DNA from: Bacteroidota bacterium
Lineage (GTDB): Bacteria > Bacteroidota > Bacteroidia > Bacteroidales > Prolixibacteraceae
Assembly (NCBI GenBank): GCA_023251435.1
Contig: JAHEYU010000025.1
Location: 1-64,000, forward strand
DNA length: 64,000 nucleotides
Reading direction: 5' to 3'
The notes under the pieces are model-generated. The model was not told the DNA's origin and did no database searches. It saw only the letters and a program-made list of their open reading frames with translations. The position numbers were made by a program, and so were the translations under genes. Shown piece by piece: positions 15,582-24,615 of this stretch (positions are counted from its first letter, which is position 1; every line of letters starts with the position of its first letter).

Positions 15582-16304
15582 ATGTTTGAAACTATCTCTG
15601 CTGAAGACATCTTGTTTATCGACATTGAAACAGTTCCGCAACATCCGGATTTTTCTGAACTTCCGGAGCATTTCCAACATCTGTGGGACAAAAAATCGAG
15701 CTATTTCAGAAATGAAGACCAACTTGCAGCCGATGTTTATGAAAGGGCCGGAATATATGCCGAATTTGGACGAATAATATGTATTTCGGCTGGTGCCATT
15801 ATCCAGAAAAATGGTGAACGGTTTTACAAGGTGAAGTCTTATCATGATACTGATGAGAAAAAACTGCTCTCGGAGTTCAATAATATGATCGAAAAATTCA
15901 CTTCCAACCCCGGGAAAAAACTTTGTGCACACAATGGCCAGGAGTTCGATTATCCATATATTTCAAGGCGTACCTTAATTAATGGGCTGAAAATACCTCG
16001 GATTCTGGATATTTCAGGAGCAAAACCCTGGGAAATAAAAGATCGCCTGCTCGATACTCTTCAATTATGGAAGTTTGGCGATTACAAAAATTACACTTCC
16101 CTTGACCTGTTGTGTGCAGTATTTAATATTCCAACCCCCAAAGATGATATCGACGGTAGTCAGGTTGCACAGGTTTATTATCAGGAAGGAGATCTCGACC
16201 GGATTATCCGCTATTGCGAAAAAGATACACTTGCACTTACCAATCTTTTTTTAAGATATAAAGGTGAACCAATCATTCCCCTTGAAAACATGCTGATAGT
16301 CTAA
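15582..16304 (+). CDS. Predicted 3'-5' exonuclease of the PolB-like DEDDy superfamily
   Basis: The 240-residue soluble protein has the exonuclease motifs: Exo I FIDIETVPQ (Asp, Glu), Exo II CAHNGQEFDYPYI (Asp) and Exo III YCEKDTLALTNLF (Tyr-x-x-x-Asp type). This matches the stand-alone 'predicted 3'-5' exonuclease related to the PolB exonuclease domain' family. It would degrade DNA 3' ends using two metal ions; its cellular role is not defined. It begins one base after udk and is followed by the TPR kinase. Confidence 0.88.
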   Translation: MFETISAEDILFIDIETVPQHPDFSELPEHFQHLWDKKSSYFRNEDQLAADVYERAGIYAEFGRIICISAGAIIQKNGERFYKVKSYHDTDEKKLLSEFNNMIEKFTSNPGKKLCAHNGQEFDYPYISRRTLINGLKIPRILDISGAKPWEIKDRLLDTLQLWKFGDYKNYTSLDLLCAVFNIPTPKDDIDGSQVAQVYYQEGDLDRIIRYCEKDTLALTNLFLRYKGEPIIPLENMLIV

Positions 16305-16317
16305 TTCTTTCAGGAAT

Positions 16318-18333
16318 ATGAAAAAAATTCTTTTGCTCGCTGTGATATTATTGGTTGTTATTCGTGCAACACCTCAAACTCAGGTTGACAGTTTGTTGCG
16401 GCTTTGCGTAAATGCCCCTGAAGAGCAAAAGACAGAATTGTACCTTGAACTTTCGCTTAAACTAAAAGATGATTCGGCAAAAAGTAATGCCTACGCCCAA
16501 ATGGCTTATCAGCTTGCTGTCAGAAATAATCAGATTCCACTTCAAGCCAAATCATTGTATAATTTGGGTGAAACTTTGTTCAATTTCTCCGAATACCAAA
16601 AGGCAAAAGCTGAATACAAAAAAGCACTTTCAGTGTACTCAAAAATCAAAGACACTGTGAATATGGTTGATTGCTATAAAGCGATCGGGTTATGCTATTA
16701 TAATATGGATCAAGGCGATAAAGCAATTACGCATTTTATCGAAGGAATGAAGTTGTGTGAAAATGACACAAGAAATACAGCAAAATTACTTTCGAATATT
16801 GCTATGACACACAATCGGATGCGCAACATGACCGATGCTATTTCTAATTATCGTAAAGCATTGTCTTTAAATGCCTCAATTAAAAATTCTACTGGCATGG
16901 CAATTAATTACAACGGACTGGGCGAAATTTATAAAACAATCAACCGACCAGATTCTGCCCTCATTAATTATCTAAAAGCAAAAAATTTAAATAAAAAAAT
17001 TGAATTTCAGGCAATTGTACTCTCAAACATGGCTGGAATTTACATAAACTATGCCGACAGTATGAATAAAGCGATTGATTGTTTAAGACAATCATGGACC
17101 ATGTTTAATCAGTTGGGATTGAACCAATATGAAGCTGAATTTAAGCAAGGAATTGGTATTATTTTATTTAAACAAGGCAAATATCAATCGGCAATTCAAG
17201 CATTTGAACAGAGCATTGAACTGAATGATAAATTTAACAGAGGTTACAAAATAAAGACAACCTGCCACAATTTATTATCAAAAGCACATGAAAGAATTGG
17301 TGACTTTGAGACTGCCCTGAAACACATGAAGTTATATGTCCAATATTCTGATAGTCTGGCTCAAAAAGAAAGATACGAACAAATTGCAACTCTTGAAAAA
17401 CAATACGAAACCGAAAAAAATGAGAATGAGATAGCTCGATTGCAAGCAGAGCAGCAATTAACGCTTATTCAACTGCGAAAAAACAAACAATTGAAACAAC
17501 TTGGAATGGCCACTGCCCTGCTTCTGTTGCTGCTTGTATTTTTTGTATATATGAAGTATCTCGACAAAATTAAATCAAACCGCCTGCTGGAAGAAAAAAA
17601 CCAGTTAATTGAACAAAGCGAACAGGAATTACGACTACTAAATGCGTCCAAAAATAAATTCTTTTCGATTATTGCCCACGATTTAAAGAATCCGTTACAC
17701 TCCATTTTGGGATATTCGTCGCTTTTAAAGGAGAGGTACGATTTATTTACTGAAAACGAACGTCGTAAATTTGCCGGTGACATCCATCATTCAACCAATA
17801 ATATCTTCCGGCTTCTCCAAAACCTGCTTGAATGGTCGAAGGCACAGACCGGAAGGCTGAACTTCTCGCCTGCTGTGGTAGAATATCAGCATATCCTCAA
17901 TAACTCGCTAAATATTTTGCAATCACTAGCCGATCAGAAAAGAATAGAAATCAAAGCTGAAAATGATCCCGAACTAGAAATCTTTGCCGACCCAATAATG
18001 ATTGAAACTGTGTTGAGAAACCTCATTAATAATGCAATAAAGTTTACTCCTGAAGGGGGACAAATTGAAGTTTCAGCCAAAAGAGAGAACGGTCAGGTAC
18101 TTGTTTCGGTAAGCGATACCGGAATAGGAATTCCGGAAGAAGATACCAAAAACCTGTTTAGGATCGACTCAAAAGTAAAACGAAAAGGAACCAATAATGA
18201 AGATGGTTCGGGTCTGGGATTAATTCTATGCCAGGAATTTGTGGACAAACACGATGGCAAAATCTGGGTTGAAAGTACACTTGGAAAAGGAAGTGCATTC
18301 ACTTTTAGCATTCCTGCAAAAGCCATTGCGTGA
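16318..18333 (+). CDS. TPR-containing membrane sensor histidine kinase
   Basis: The 671-residue protein has a signal sequence, then tetratricopeptide repeats over about residues 55-345 (for example SLYNLGETLFNFSEYQKAKA and INYNGLGEIYKTINRPDSAL). A coiled coil precedes a membrane helix near 397-415. The cytoplasmic part has a HisKA domain (FFSIIAHDLKNPLHSILGY, phospho-His in AHDLKNP) and an HATPase domain (NLINNAIKFTPEGG, DTGIGIPEED, GSGLGL). The TPRs are periplasmic and probably bind a protein or peptide. No response regulator is adjacent, so it is an orphan. The ATG is 13 bases after the exonuclease gene. Confidence 0.93.
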   Translation: MKKILLLAVILLVVIRATPQTQVDSLLRLCVNAPEEQKTELYLELSLKLKDDSAKSNAYAQMAYQLAVRNNQIPLQAKSLYNLGETLFNFSEYQKAKAEYKKALSVYSKIKDTVNMVDCYKAIGLCYYNMDQGDKAITHFIEGMKLCENDTRNTAKLLSNIAMTHNRMRNMTDAISNYRKALSLNASIKNSTGMAINYNGLGEIYKTINRPDSALINYLKAKNLNKKIEFQAIVLSNMAGIYINYADSMNKAIDCLRQSWTMFNQLGLNQYEAEFKQGIGIILFKQGKYQSAIQAFEQSIELNDKFNRGYKIKTTCHNLLSKAHERIGDFETALKHMKLYVQYSDSLAQKERYEQIATLEKQYETEKNENEIARLQAEQQLTLIQLRKNKQLKQLGMATALLLLLLVFFVYMKYLDKIKSNRLLEEKNQLIEQSEQELRLLNASKNKFFSIIAHDLKNPLHSILGYSSLLKERYDLFTENERRKFAGDIHHSTNNIFRLLQNLLEWSKAQTGRLNFSPAVVEYQHILNNSLNILQSLADQKRIEIKAENDPELEIFADPIMIETVLRNLINNAIKFTPEGGQIEVSAKRENGQVLVSVSDTGIGIPEEDTKNLFRIDSKVKRKGTNNEDGSGLGLILCQEFVDKHDGKIWVESTLGKGSAFTFSIPAKAIA

Positions 18334-18340
18334 ATGCAAA

Positions 18341-18429
18341 GTCATTGATTGTCATTTAATTGTCATTTGGATGTCATTGATTCTAACTCGCTCCTATTAA
18401 TGACGCGAAGCAAATGACTATAAATGACC
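18341..18429 (+). repeat. GTCATT/AATGAC phased array B
   Basis: GTCATT begins at 18341, 18351, 18362 and 18373 (steps of 10, 11, 11). The inverted AATGAC units begin at 18399, 18413 and 18423. The core AATGACGCGAAGC (18399-18411) is shared with array D. It lies between two convergent genes. Confidence 0.75.
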
Positions 18430-18487
18430 CCCTGTAGATTTGTGGAATCCTTTCGGCTTTCCTTCGGACTTCCGACTTCCAACCTTT

Positions 18488-19039
18488 TTACCCCACCAGC
18501 ATCTGACTGGCAATTAATTCCGCTTTTTCAACAGAAACAAGCTTCTCGACAAGTTTAAGCGAAAATTGAATGGCAGCGCCCGGACCTCGACCGGTAATGA
18601 CATTGCCCGAATCGGCAACCGGGCTATTCAAAACCTCCGCTCCTTTCAGGTACTTCTCGAATCCCGGATAACAAACAACCTGTTTGCCTTTCAATATCCC
18701 AAGATTTCCGTAAACAAGCGGCGCTGCACAAATTGCGGCAAGTGGTTTATTTTCATTATTGAACTTTACAATCTGCGCCTTCAAACCTTCATGGGCATCA
18801 AGGTTTGCAGCTCCGGGCATTCCACCCGGAAGGACGATCATCGATACATCATTGTAATTAACGTCTTCGAATAATTTATCGGCCAAAACTTTTAGCTGAT
18901 GAGCGCCTGTTACTTCGAGTTTTCCGGTAATTGATGTTACAATAACTTCGAGTTCAGCCCTTCGCAAAACATCTATAATACTTATGGCTTCAATCTCTTC
19001 AAAGCCATTGGCTAAATGAACCGCTATTTTCTTCTTCAT
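18488..19039 (-). CDS. DJ-1/PfpI family protein (YajL/ThiJ type)
   Basis: The 183-residue protein has the DJ-1 fold signatures: VHLANGFEEIEAISIIDVLRR with the conserved Glu, VLPGGMPGAANL, and the nucleophile elbow LAAICAAPLVYG with the reactive Cys. Bacterial members act as chaperones, glyoxalases or deglycases against carbonyl damage; the reaction here cannot be set. The ATG at 19039 gives a standard N-terminus (MKKKIAVHLANG). An upstream TTG overlaps the DUF4857 stop and is less likely. It is the last gene of the cluster on this strand. Confidence 0.9.
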   Translation of the reverse strand: MKKKIAVHLANGFEEIEAISIIDVLRRAELEVIVTSITGKLEVTGAHQLKVLADKLFEDVNYNDVSMIVLPGGMPGAANLDAHEGLKAQIVKFNNENKPLAAICAAPLVYGNLGILKGKQVVCYPGFEKYLKGAEVLNSPVADSGNVITGRGPGAAIQFSLKLVEKLVSVEKAELIASQMLVG

Positions 19040-19077
19040 GGTAGTTTTTTTATTCAAAGTTAAACCAATGCAGCTAT

Positions 19078-20310
19078 TCAATCAAAAAATTTATTCGGGA
19101 AAAAGTTGACCGCTACGAACCCGAAAATTCCGGATGCGGCAATAATTGCCAGATCGGCTGCATGATTTCTATAATTAGCCCTTTGTCTGAAAAGCAAAAC
19201 TAAATGCAATAAAACAAACAGCAAATTAACGATCAGCCAGTTGAACCCCTCCGAAAAAGTGAAGTAAAACCGGATAAACTTGCTGTTATCGCTGGTCATC
19301 GAAACCTGTGCAGGAAACAACGACGCAAATATTTTGCCTTCGGTCTGTTCTTCTTTCAGCTTCCAGGTTTCAGTATAAGTATTTACAACCTGATAATCAG
19401 GACTCAATGCAATAGCTTTAATGTGATCTTCGGCTTCAATAATGACCGTATAATTAAACAAATCGCCAAAAATTTTCAGGTCACAATTTGATGCATCAAA
19501 TCCAACCACCGGCCATTTTATCAATTGATAGTCATCCTGTGTCAGAATATAAATTTCATTTTTATCAGAAAACAGGTAGGCATAAAAGTCCTTGTTTTTA
19601 AAGTCAACACAACTTATATACCTGAATTTCAAACCTTCAGGAACATCAATTTGCTTTACATACGGAAATTCCTTGATCATTTTCAGATGAAAAAGCTGAT
19701 CTTTTGAGTCGATGATCAGGTAACCTTCATCAACAGATTTTCGCGGAGTGGCCAATCCTGAAATAGCTTTCGCCGGAAATGAAAAACCTTTCTGGAATAA
19801 GGCTGCTGAAAATAGTTGGCTTTTTTCTTCCAGAGCCTTGTTGGTGGCAGCGTCAATAAATTCAATCCTCCATGTAATCCTGAAAAAATCGTCGGGCAAA
19901 TCAAGCTTTGCACGTCCCGATTGGGATTCAAACAATGGATATAATTCAGGAAAAGGAGCATCAATTTCGTTGGCTTTTAGGCGAAAAAAAGATTTTGCTT
20001 TAGAAATGGTGCGCATATCAAGCGCAATTCCTTTGATTGAATCAGGCATTGAACCGGCAGTAATTAGCTGCTTTTCAAACATCATCGGAAGTTTCTGCTC
20101 ATACTCTTCACGGGTATATTGCTGTCCTTTAGTGTCTTCCCATGTTTTTTCACTGATGCGATGAATCATAAAATCATCATTGATGCAACTATACAGAATG
20201 AATGGCTTTCGGATGGGTTTCTCGAAGGCCATCCAATACAATTTGGGAAGAATAATTGCCAATGTGAGGATGGCTATAAATACCAGTAAATATCTGCTGA
20301 TTTTTTCCAT
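19078..20310 (-). CDS. DUF4857 membrane-anchored protein
   Basis: The 410-residue protein has an N-terminal membrane helix (about 6-27), a large extracytoplasmic region with beta-rich repeats (for example GYLIIDSKDQLFHLKMIK and FYAYLFSDKNEIYILTQDD, propeller-like) and two to three C-terminal helices (about 345-362 and 375-405). I recognise it as DUF4857, which accompanies an ABC transporter in Bacteroidota. It starts one base after the permease stop, so it is almost certainly part of the transporter operon, probably as an accessory periplasmic sensor or adaptor. The function is not established. Confidence 0.75.
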   Translation of the reverse strand: MEKISRYLLVFIAILTLAIILPKLYWMAFEKPIRKPFILYSCINDDFMIHRISEKTWEDTKGQQYTREEYEQKLPMMFEKQLITAGSMPDSIKGIALDMRTISKAKSFFRLKANEIDAPFPELYPLFESQSGRAKLDLPDDFFRITWRIEFIDAATNKALEEKSQLFSAALFQKGFSFPAKAISGLATPRKSVDEGYLIIDSKDQLFHLKMIKEFPYVKQIDVPEGLKFRYISCVDFKNKDFYAYLFSDKNEIYILTQDDYQLIKWPVVGFDASNCDLKIFGDLFNYTVIIEAEDHIKAIALSPDYQVVNTYTETWKLKEEQTEGKIFASLFPAQVSMTSDNSKFIRFYFTFSEGFNWLIVNLLFVLLHLVLLFRQRANYRNHAADLAIIAASGIFGFVAVNFFPNKFFD

Positions 20311-20311
20311 C

Positions 20312-20980
20312 TTACATTTCCCCCTTTCTGAATCTGTACGCTGAAAATAATAGCGCGATACTTAAAAAAGCAGCCAATACAAATAATCCGGTGTTGGCGG
20401 GCCCATAAGCTCCCGTAAACGGAGAATTTAAATAAATGGTCAGGAAAAAACCACCAACCACAGAATAGCAAAATCGGAATTTCCATTCAGGTTCCAAAAC
20501 AATCAGTGCAATTAGAAAATAGGCTGCAAATCCGGCAAAAAACCACGGCAAGATTGAAATTATGCTATCGGTCACCATCTGAACCGGGAAATAAACCAGG
20601 CTAAAACCCGTAAACATTCCGATGAAAAGTAAAAATGAAAGCATTAAACTAACAGCTCCAAAAGCATGCATCATCAGCAATGCTTTATTCTCGCCTATCG
20701 GAAGATGAAAAGTTAGCTTGATCCGTTTATTGACCGTTTCGGGAAAATACTGGGCAATGGCAATGGTCAATCCGCCCACCAGCGGGACATATTTTAACGG
20801 ACTAAAAAACTGATGCCCCATAAACAGAATACTGTTCCAGATATTTTTTCCTCCCGAAAAAGCAAAACCATGCTTCACGGTGAGAAACAGATAGCCGATG
20901 CCCAGAATTCCCAGCAAGGTATATCCGATCAGGAACCACCTGATTTTTAACCATTCTTTATAAACAATTGATTTCCACAT
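20312..20980 (-). CDS. ABC transporter permease
   Basis: The 222-residue integral membrane protein has about six helices (roughly 14-32, 62-80, 105-128, 136-158, 170-186 and 196-214). Its short start (MWKSIVYKEWLKIRW) is typical of ABC-2-like permeases of the 'NosY/CcmB-like' small export type. It lies three bases after the ATPase gene and one base before DUF4857. Two copies would form the channel with the ATPase. Substrate unknown. Confidence 0.82.
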   Translation of the reverse strand: MWKSIVYKEWLKIRWFLIGYTLLGILGIGYLFLTVKHGFAFSGGKNIWNSILFMGHQFFSPLKYVPLVGGLTIAIAQYFPETVNKRIKLTFHLPIGENKALLMMHAFGAVSLMLSFLLFIGMFTGFSLVYFPVQMVTDSIISILPWFFAGFAAYFLIALIVLEPEWKFRFCYSVVGGFFLTIYLNSPFTGAYGPANTGLFVLAAFLSIALLFSAYRFRKGEM

Positions 20981-20983
20981 CCT

Positions 20984-21871
20984 CTAATATTTTCCGGTTA
21001 AACCAATAAATGCGTCTTCAAGCCCCATTTTCACCTGGGCAAAATTGCTGACTGTGATATTGTTGTCATCCAAATATTTCTTCACGATACTTTCAGATGA
21101 ATAGGTATATAACTCAACCTTGTTTTTCACCTTGTCAAGATTTACCACAAAAGGTGCTTTTTTCAGGTCGGTTTTGTCATTTTCAGGCACAAAATCGAAA
21201 CGTTTGAAACTGCCCATAAATTCGTTCACCGAAGTCTGGGCAAGCACCCCGTCAAAGTCGATGATCAGCAAATCGTCGATCAGGCGTTCCATGTCCTGAA
21301 TAATGTGCGAGGTGGTGAATATGGTTTTGTTTTCGGCTTTGGCATATTCGCGCAGGTAGTCGATAAACAAACGGCGGTAACCCGGATCGAGCCCCATCGA
21401 AAAATCGTCGAGAATCAACAGGTCGGGATCCTGCGCCAGAATCAATCCCAAAGCTACCTGCGATCGCTGTCCGCACGACATGGTTGAGATTTTCTGCGTC
21501 GGTGTGACATTTAGCTTCGACATCAGTTCCCAAAAAGGAGCAGGTTTCCAGTTCGGATAAAAACCTGAATAAAACTTCTCGATTTGGCGGATATTCATAA
21601 ATGAATACTGAATGTGCCCTTCAATTAAAAATCCGATTCTCGCTTTGGTACGGGGACTCAAATGCTGCGTATTTTCACCGAAAATGAGACATTCGCCACT
21701 GCGGGGCTGCAGAAAACCATTTAAAATATTGATGGTGGTTGTTTTGCCGGTCCCATTTTTACCCAGCAGTCCCAGAATGCTTCCTTCGCTGACCTGAAAA
21801 TTCAGGTTTTCGTACACCTGTTTCTTGCCGTAGTAATGAGTTAGGTTATTGCATTCAATCACATTGTTCAT
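20984..21871 (-). CDS. ABC transporter ATP-binding protein
   Basis: The 295-residue ATPase has Walker A LLGKNGTGKTTT, a signature STMSCGQRSQVALG (a degenerate LSGGQ), Walker B DLLILDDFSMGLDPG and the H-loop FTTSHIIQDM. The residue after Walker B is Asp rather than the usual catalytic Glu, which may slow hydrolysis. A C-terminal extension of about 80 residues resembles that of ABC-2-type exporters. It is coupled to the permease and lies 10 bases after the DUF6850 gene, placing it in the same operon as a TonB receptor, unusual for a simple exporter. Confidence 0.9.
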   Translation of the reverse strand: MNNVIECNNLTHYYGKKQVYENLNFQVSEGSILGLLGKNGTGKTTTINILNGFLQPRSGECLIFGENTQHLSPRTKARIGFLIEGHIQYSFMNIRQIEKFYSGFYPNWKPAPFWELMSKLNVTPTQKISTMSCGQRSQVALGLILAQDPDLLILDDFSMGLDPGYRRLFIDYLREYAKAENKTIFTTSHIIQDMERLIDDLLIIDFDGVLAQTSVNEFMGSFKRFDFVPENDKTDLKKAPFVVNLDKVKNKVELYTYSSESIVKKYLDDNNITVSNFAQVKMGLEDAFIGLTGKY

Positions 21872-21881
21872 GCTTGCTGAA

Positions 21882-23435
21882 TTAAAAAATTAAACCCGTG
21901 CTAAAACTGAACATGGTTCTGTTGCGTCCATCCATCGAATGAAACCAGTCAAAATCAGTTTTTATGAAATATTTATCGAATGTCTTTTGTAACGGAACCT
22001 GGTAAGCCAATGAAATTCCCGGTGAGAGAAATCCTTCGGTAAGGAAATTGAATTCAGGTCCGTACATTTTCTCCACCAAAAAAATGGTTCCCGCAAGGTT
22101 TTGTTTGTTATCAAGATTGAGTTGATAACTGAACTTCATTTCAGTGGAAACGCTTGACCGCGGAAAGATAAATAATTTCAGGTAGCTTGCCGCAAACAAT
22201 AAATTTGAATAGTGCTGATCGTTATTGGGCAAATAGTATTTCTCACTGAATGCTGAATATTTCAAACCTGCATTAAACAGTGATTTCATCAGGTTATCCT
22301 CATCTTTCACCAGTAACTGATAGTTCAATTCGGCGTTGGTTCGCAATGAATAATACTTTTGTTCTTCGCCATAAGTGATCCAATGTTCCAGATCGGTTGC
22401 ACCGACTTTCTCCAAACGCTGTATAAATTCAGTTCCCAACTTGTTGACTACATGTAACATTGCTTTCAGTTGGTGAACTTTTGCACCTTTATCAATCGAA
22501 AAAACATCTTTTACGATCCAGTCCATTCCATCCAGCCGGGCATCGTTCCTGGTCGCCGCCCATAATGCGATGCCGCCTCTCCGCCCGTCGTCAATGGTTT
22601 GTACTGAATATTTATAATCGGAGTGCAGCAAATTGGAAATATTGCCCGACTTATATTCTGTCTGCAATCCTCCGCCAAATTGCTGCTGCTGATACAATCG
22701 ATAAAAGGAACTTGACGCATGGTAAGTAAAAACACCGGGACCATGCAGTTGAAACATCGTATGCTGAGCGTTTTCTTCCACCACCGAAACGTCAATATCC
22801 TCGTTGTAATATCCATAAGTCAGGTTGGCTCCAAGCTTGAAACGATTTGCTTTAAAGAGCAATCCGGGCGACACAGTTGTTTGCAATACTTTGTTTTCAG
22901 GCCGCGGGTCGCGGTTTTGCGAGGCAGTTCCAACTTTATAGTCAAAGCTCAAACCCCAGTTAAGTTTACTGTTTACCGGCGATGAAATAATCGCTGCCAG
23001 CTTAAAAAATTCCCGATCGTAACTGTCATTCCCTATGGTGTCAATAAATAAATAGGGATAATTCATGGCCGGATCGTTGTTATTGCTGAAGTTCAATTCT
23101 TTTTCAACGCTTTTGCTGTAATTGAAAGAACCGAACAGATATGTTTTATTGATCTTTCGAAAACTTTGCGAACTGAAGTCAAAAGATTGATTAGATTTCC
23201 CTTTAAAAACCGAATGAAAATCGTCGTCGTTCAGGTTAAATCCAAGTTTTATTTCTGCCGGAAATAGTTGCTGCATTTGCGCCAGACCCGCTGCATTGCC
23301 CGACTGAAGCCAGGGACTGCCTGCTTCAATTTGTTTAAATGTCAGCAAATTAGTCGGTTTTACAATATCCGGATCTGCTGCACCGGCAATCAGGCAAATC
23401 TGAAAAAGCAATATGGAAAGGGAAATTTTACTCAT
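21882..23435 (-). CDS. DUF6850 outer-membrane beta-barrel-like protein
   Basis: The protein is about 517 residues, with a signal peptide (MSKISLSILLFQICLIAGAA) and a long series of alternating aromatic/polar strands ending in an aromatic residue (MFSFSTGLIF), the signature of an outer-membrane barrel insertion signal. I recognise it as DUF6850, which follows DUF4876 and a TonB receptor in Bacteroidota loci. ATG at 23435 overlaps the DUF4876 stop (TATGAGTAA), so the two are translationally coupled. Its role, perhaps a porin partner, is unknown. Confidence 0.75.
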   Translation of the reverse strand: MSKISLSILLFQICLIAGAADPDIVKPTNLLTFKQIEAGSPWLQSGNAAGLAQMQQLFPAEIKLGFNLNDDDFHSVFKGKSNQSFDFSSQSFRKINKTYLFGSFNYSKSVEKELNFSNNNDPAMNYPYLFIDTIGNDSYDREFFKLAAIISSPVNSKLNWGLSFDYKVGTASQNRDPRPENKVLQTTVSPGLLFKANRFKLGANLTYGYYNEDIDVSVVEENAQHTMFQLHGPGVFTYHASSSFYRLYQQQQFGGGLQTEYKSGNISNLLHSDYKYSVQTIDDGRRGGIALWAATRNDARLDGMDWIVKDVFSIDKGAKVHQLKAMLHVVNKLGTEFIQRLEKVGATDLEHWITYGEEQKYYSLRTNAELNYQLLVKDEDNLMKSLFNAGLKYSAFSEKYYLPNNDQHYSNLLFAASYLKLFIFPRSSVSTEMKFSYQLNLDNKQNLAGTIFLVEKMYGPEFNFLTEGFLSPGISLAYQVPLQKTFDKYFIKTDFDWFHSMDGRNRTMFSFSTGLIF

Positions 23436-24612
23436 ATATTTTGGGCCTGGGATCGACATCTTTTAAAAAGTCTTGGGTTGAATTGTTGGTATCCTGGTAA
23501 ATTGTCCTTCCCTGAACCACAGTATAAACTTTCCGGCGAATACATTTCCCTGAACGTGAACCAGAAGCTACCAACGTATATCCAGCATCCAGTTCTTGCG
23601 GAAAACGTTTGTAAACCGAGCGCGCTTCATCCTGCACCACCTCCACGGCATCGAGCACATATTTATTTGCAATTTTTACAAAATAAGTTGTATTCGAACC
23701 TGAAACAGAGGTTTTTGAAACCAGTTTGCTATTTATATATTGCTTACGTTCCAATTCGTTGTTGCCGGGAATTTTTGCAATCGCAAGGGCGCTTCCTCCC
23801 GAAACATGAAAAGCAACGTCGGCTCCTCTATAAACGAATAAATCCTCCTCCAAATTGGGGACAGCCGGAAAATCGATATCCCTTTTTTTCTCCTCATCCA
23901 CATAAAATTCAAAATCGGCATTGCCCAGGTTGACCGGACTCAAAGGATTTCCATTAGGGTCGTCGCGATGGTTCATCCCATTTCTGGCCAAAATAATACT
24001 TTTTCCGGGTAACACCGGAACCTGCCGCCCATCGCCGGGAATGGTCCAAATCATCTTAACAACAATCGCATCCTTTATATTTGCCCAAAAATTTGCCCCG
24101 GTTCCATAAGATTCGTGTTCCAACACCGAAATTCCGTCGGCATATTGAATCTCGTCGGTATTGTTCGCAATTTCGATGTATTGGTCAGCAGAATAGCCTT
24201 TCCCCGAAGGCGTGTTACATCCGCTGAAATAAAATTCCTTAATGACAAACGGCGACAGCCTGCCTTTAAAAACCTTGATTGTGTCATTCACTGCACCAAA
24301 AACATGAATTGACTTTATTCCATTTAAATAATAAACACTTTCTTCCTGAACCAATGAATAGGAGACGGTTGCGCTGTAAAAACCAGGTTCAACCGTTGAG
24401 AACTGAACTTTTCCCTGTTGATCGGTAACGGCTTCAACTTTATAGGCTTTTGCCTGATTGAATAATACCACTTTGGCACCTGCTTTTTTTTCCTGCGGAA
24501 ATTCATCGCCAAAATCAACCATCATATCTACTTTGTAGCTATGGTAGTCAGGCTCTTTCAGGCAGGAGCCCAAAATAAGGAAGGATGCAATGACAAAAAG
24601 TACTCTCTTCAT
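23428..24612 (-). CDS. DUF4876 surface lipoprotein with lamin-tail-like domain
   Basis: The 394-residue protein has a lipoprotein signal with lipobox ILGSC. Residues about 25-120 look like a carboxypeptidase-regulatory/Ig-like fold (GAKVVLFNQAKAYKVEAVTD). The following region contains QYIEIANNTDEIQYADGISV, a pattern like lamin-tail (LTD) domains. The family is known from TonB-receptor loci of Bacteroidota and is thought to be surface-exposed. It lies three bases after the TonB receptor gene and probably forms a receptor-lipoprotein pair, analogous in position to SusC/SusD, though it is not SusD-like in sequence. Confidence 0.75.
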   Translation of the reverse strand: MKRVLFVIASFLILGSCLKEPDYHSYKVDMMVDFGDEFPQEKKAGAKVVLFNQAKAYKVEAVTDQQGKVQFSTVEPGFYSATVSYSLVQEESVYYLNGIKSIHVFGAVNDTIKVFKGRLSPFVIKEFYFSGCNTPSGKGYSADQYIEIANNTDEIQYADGISVLEHESYGTGANFWANIKDAIVVKMIWTIPGDGRQVPVLPGKSIILARNGMNHRDDPNGNPLSPVNLGNADFEFYVDEEKKRDIDFPAVPNLEEDLFVYRGADVAFHVSGGSALAIAKIPGNNELERKQYINSKLVSKTSVSGSNTTYFVKIANKYVLDAVEVVQDEARSVYKRFPQELDAGYTLVASGSRSGKCIRRKVYTVVQGRTIYQDTNNSTQDFLKDVDPRPKIYE

Positions 24613-24615
24613 AGT

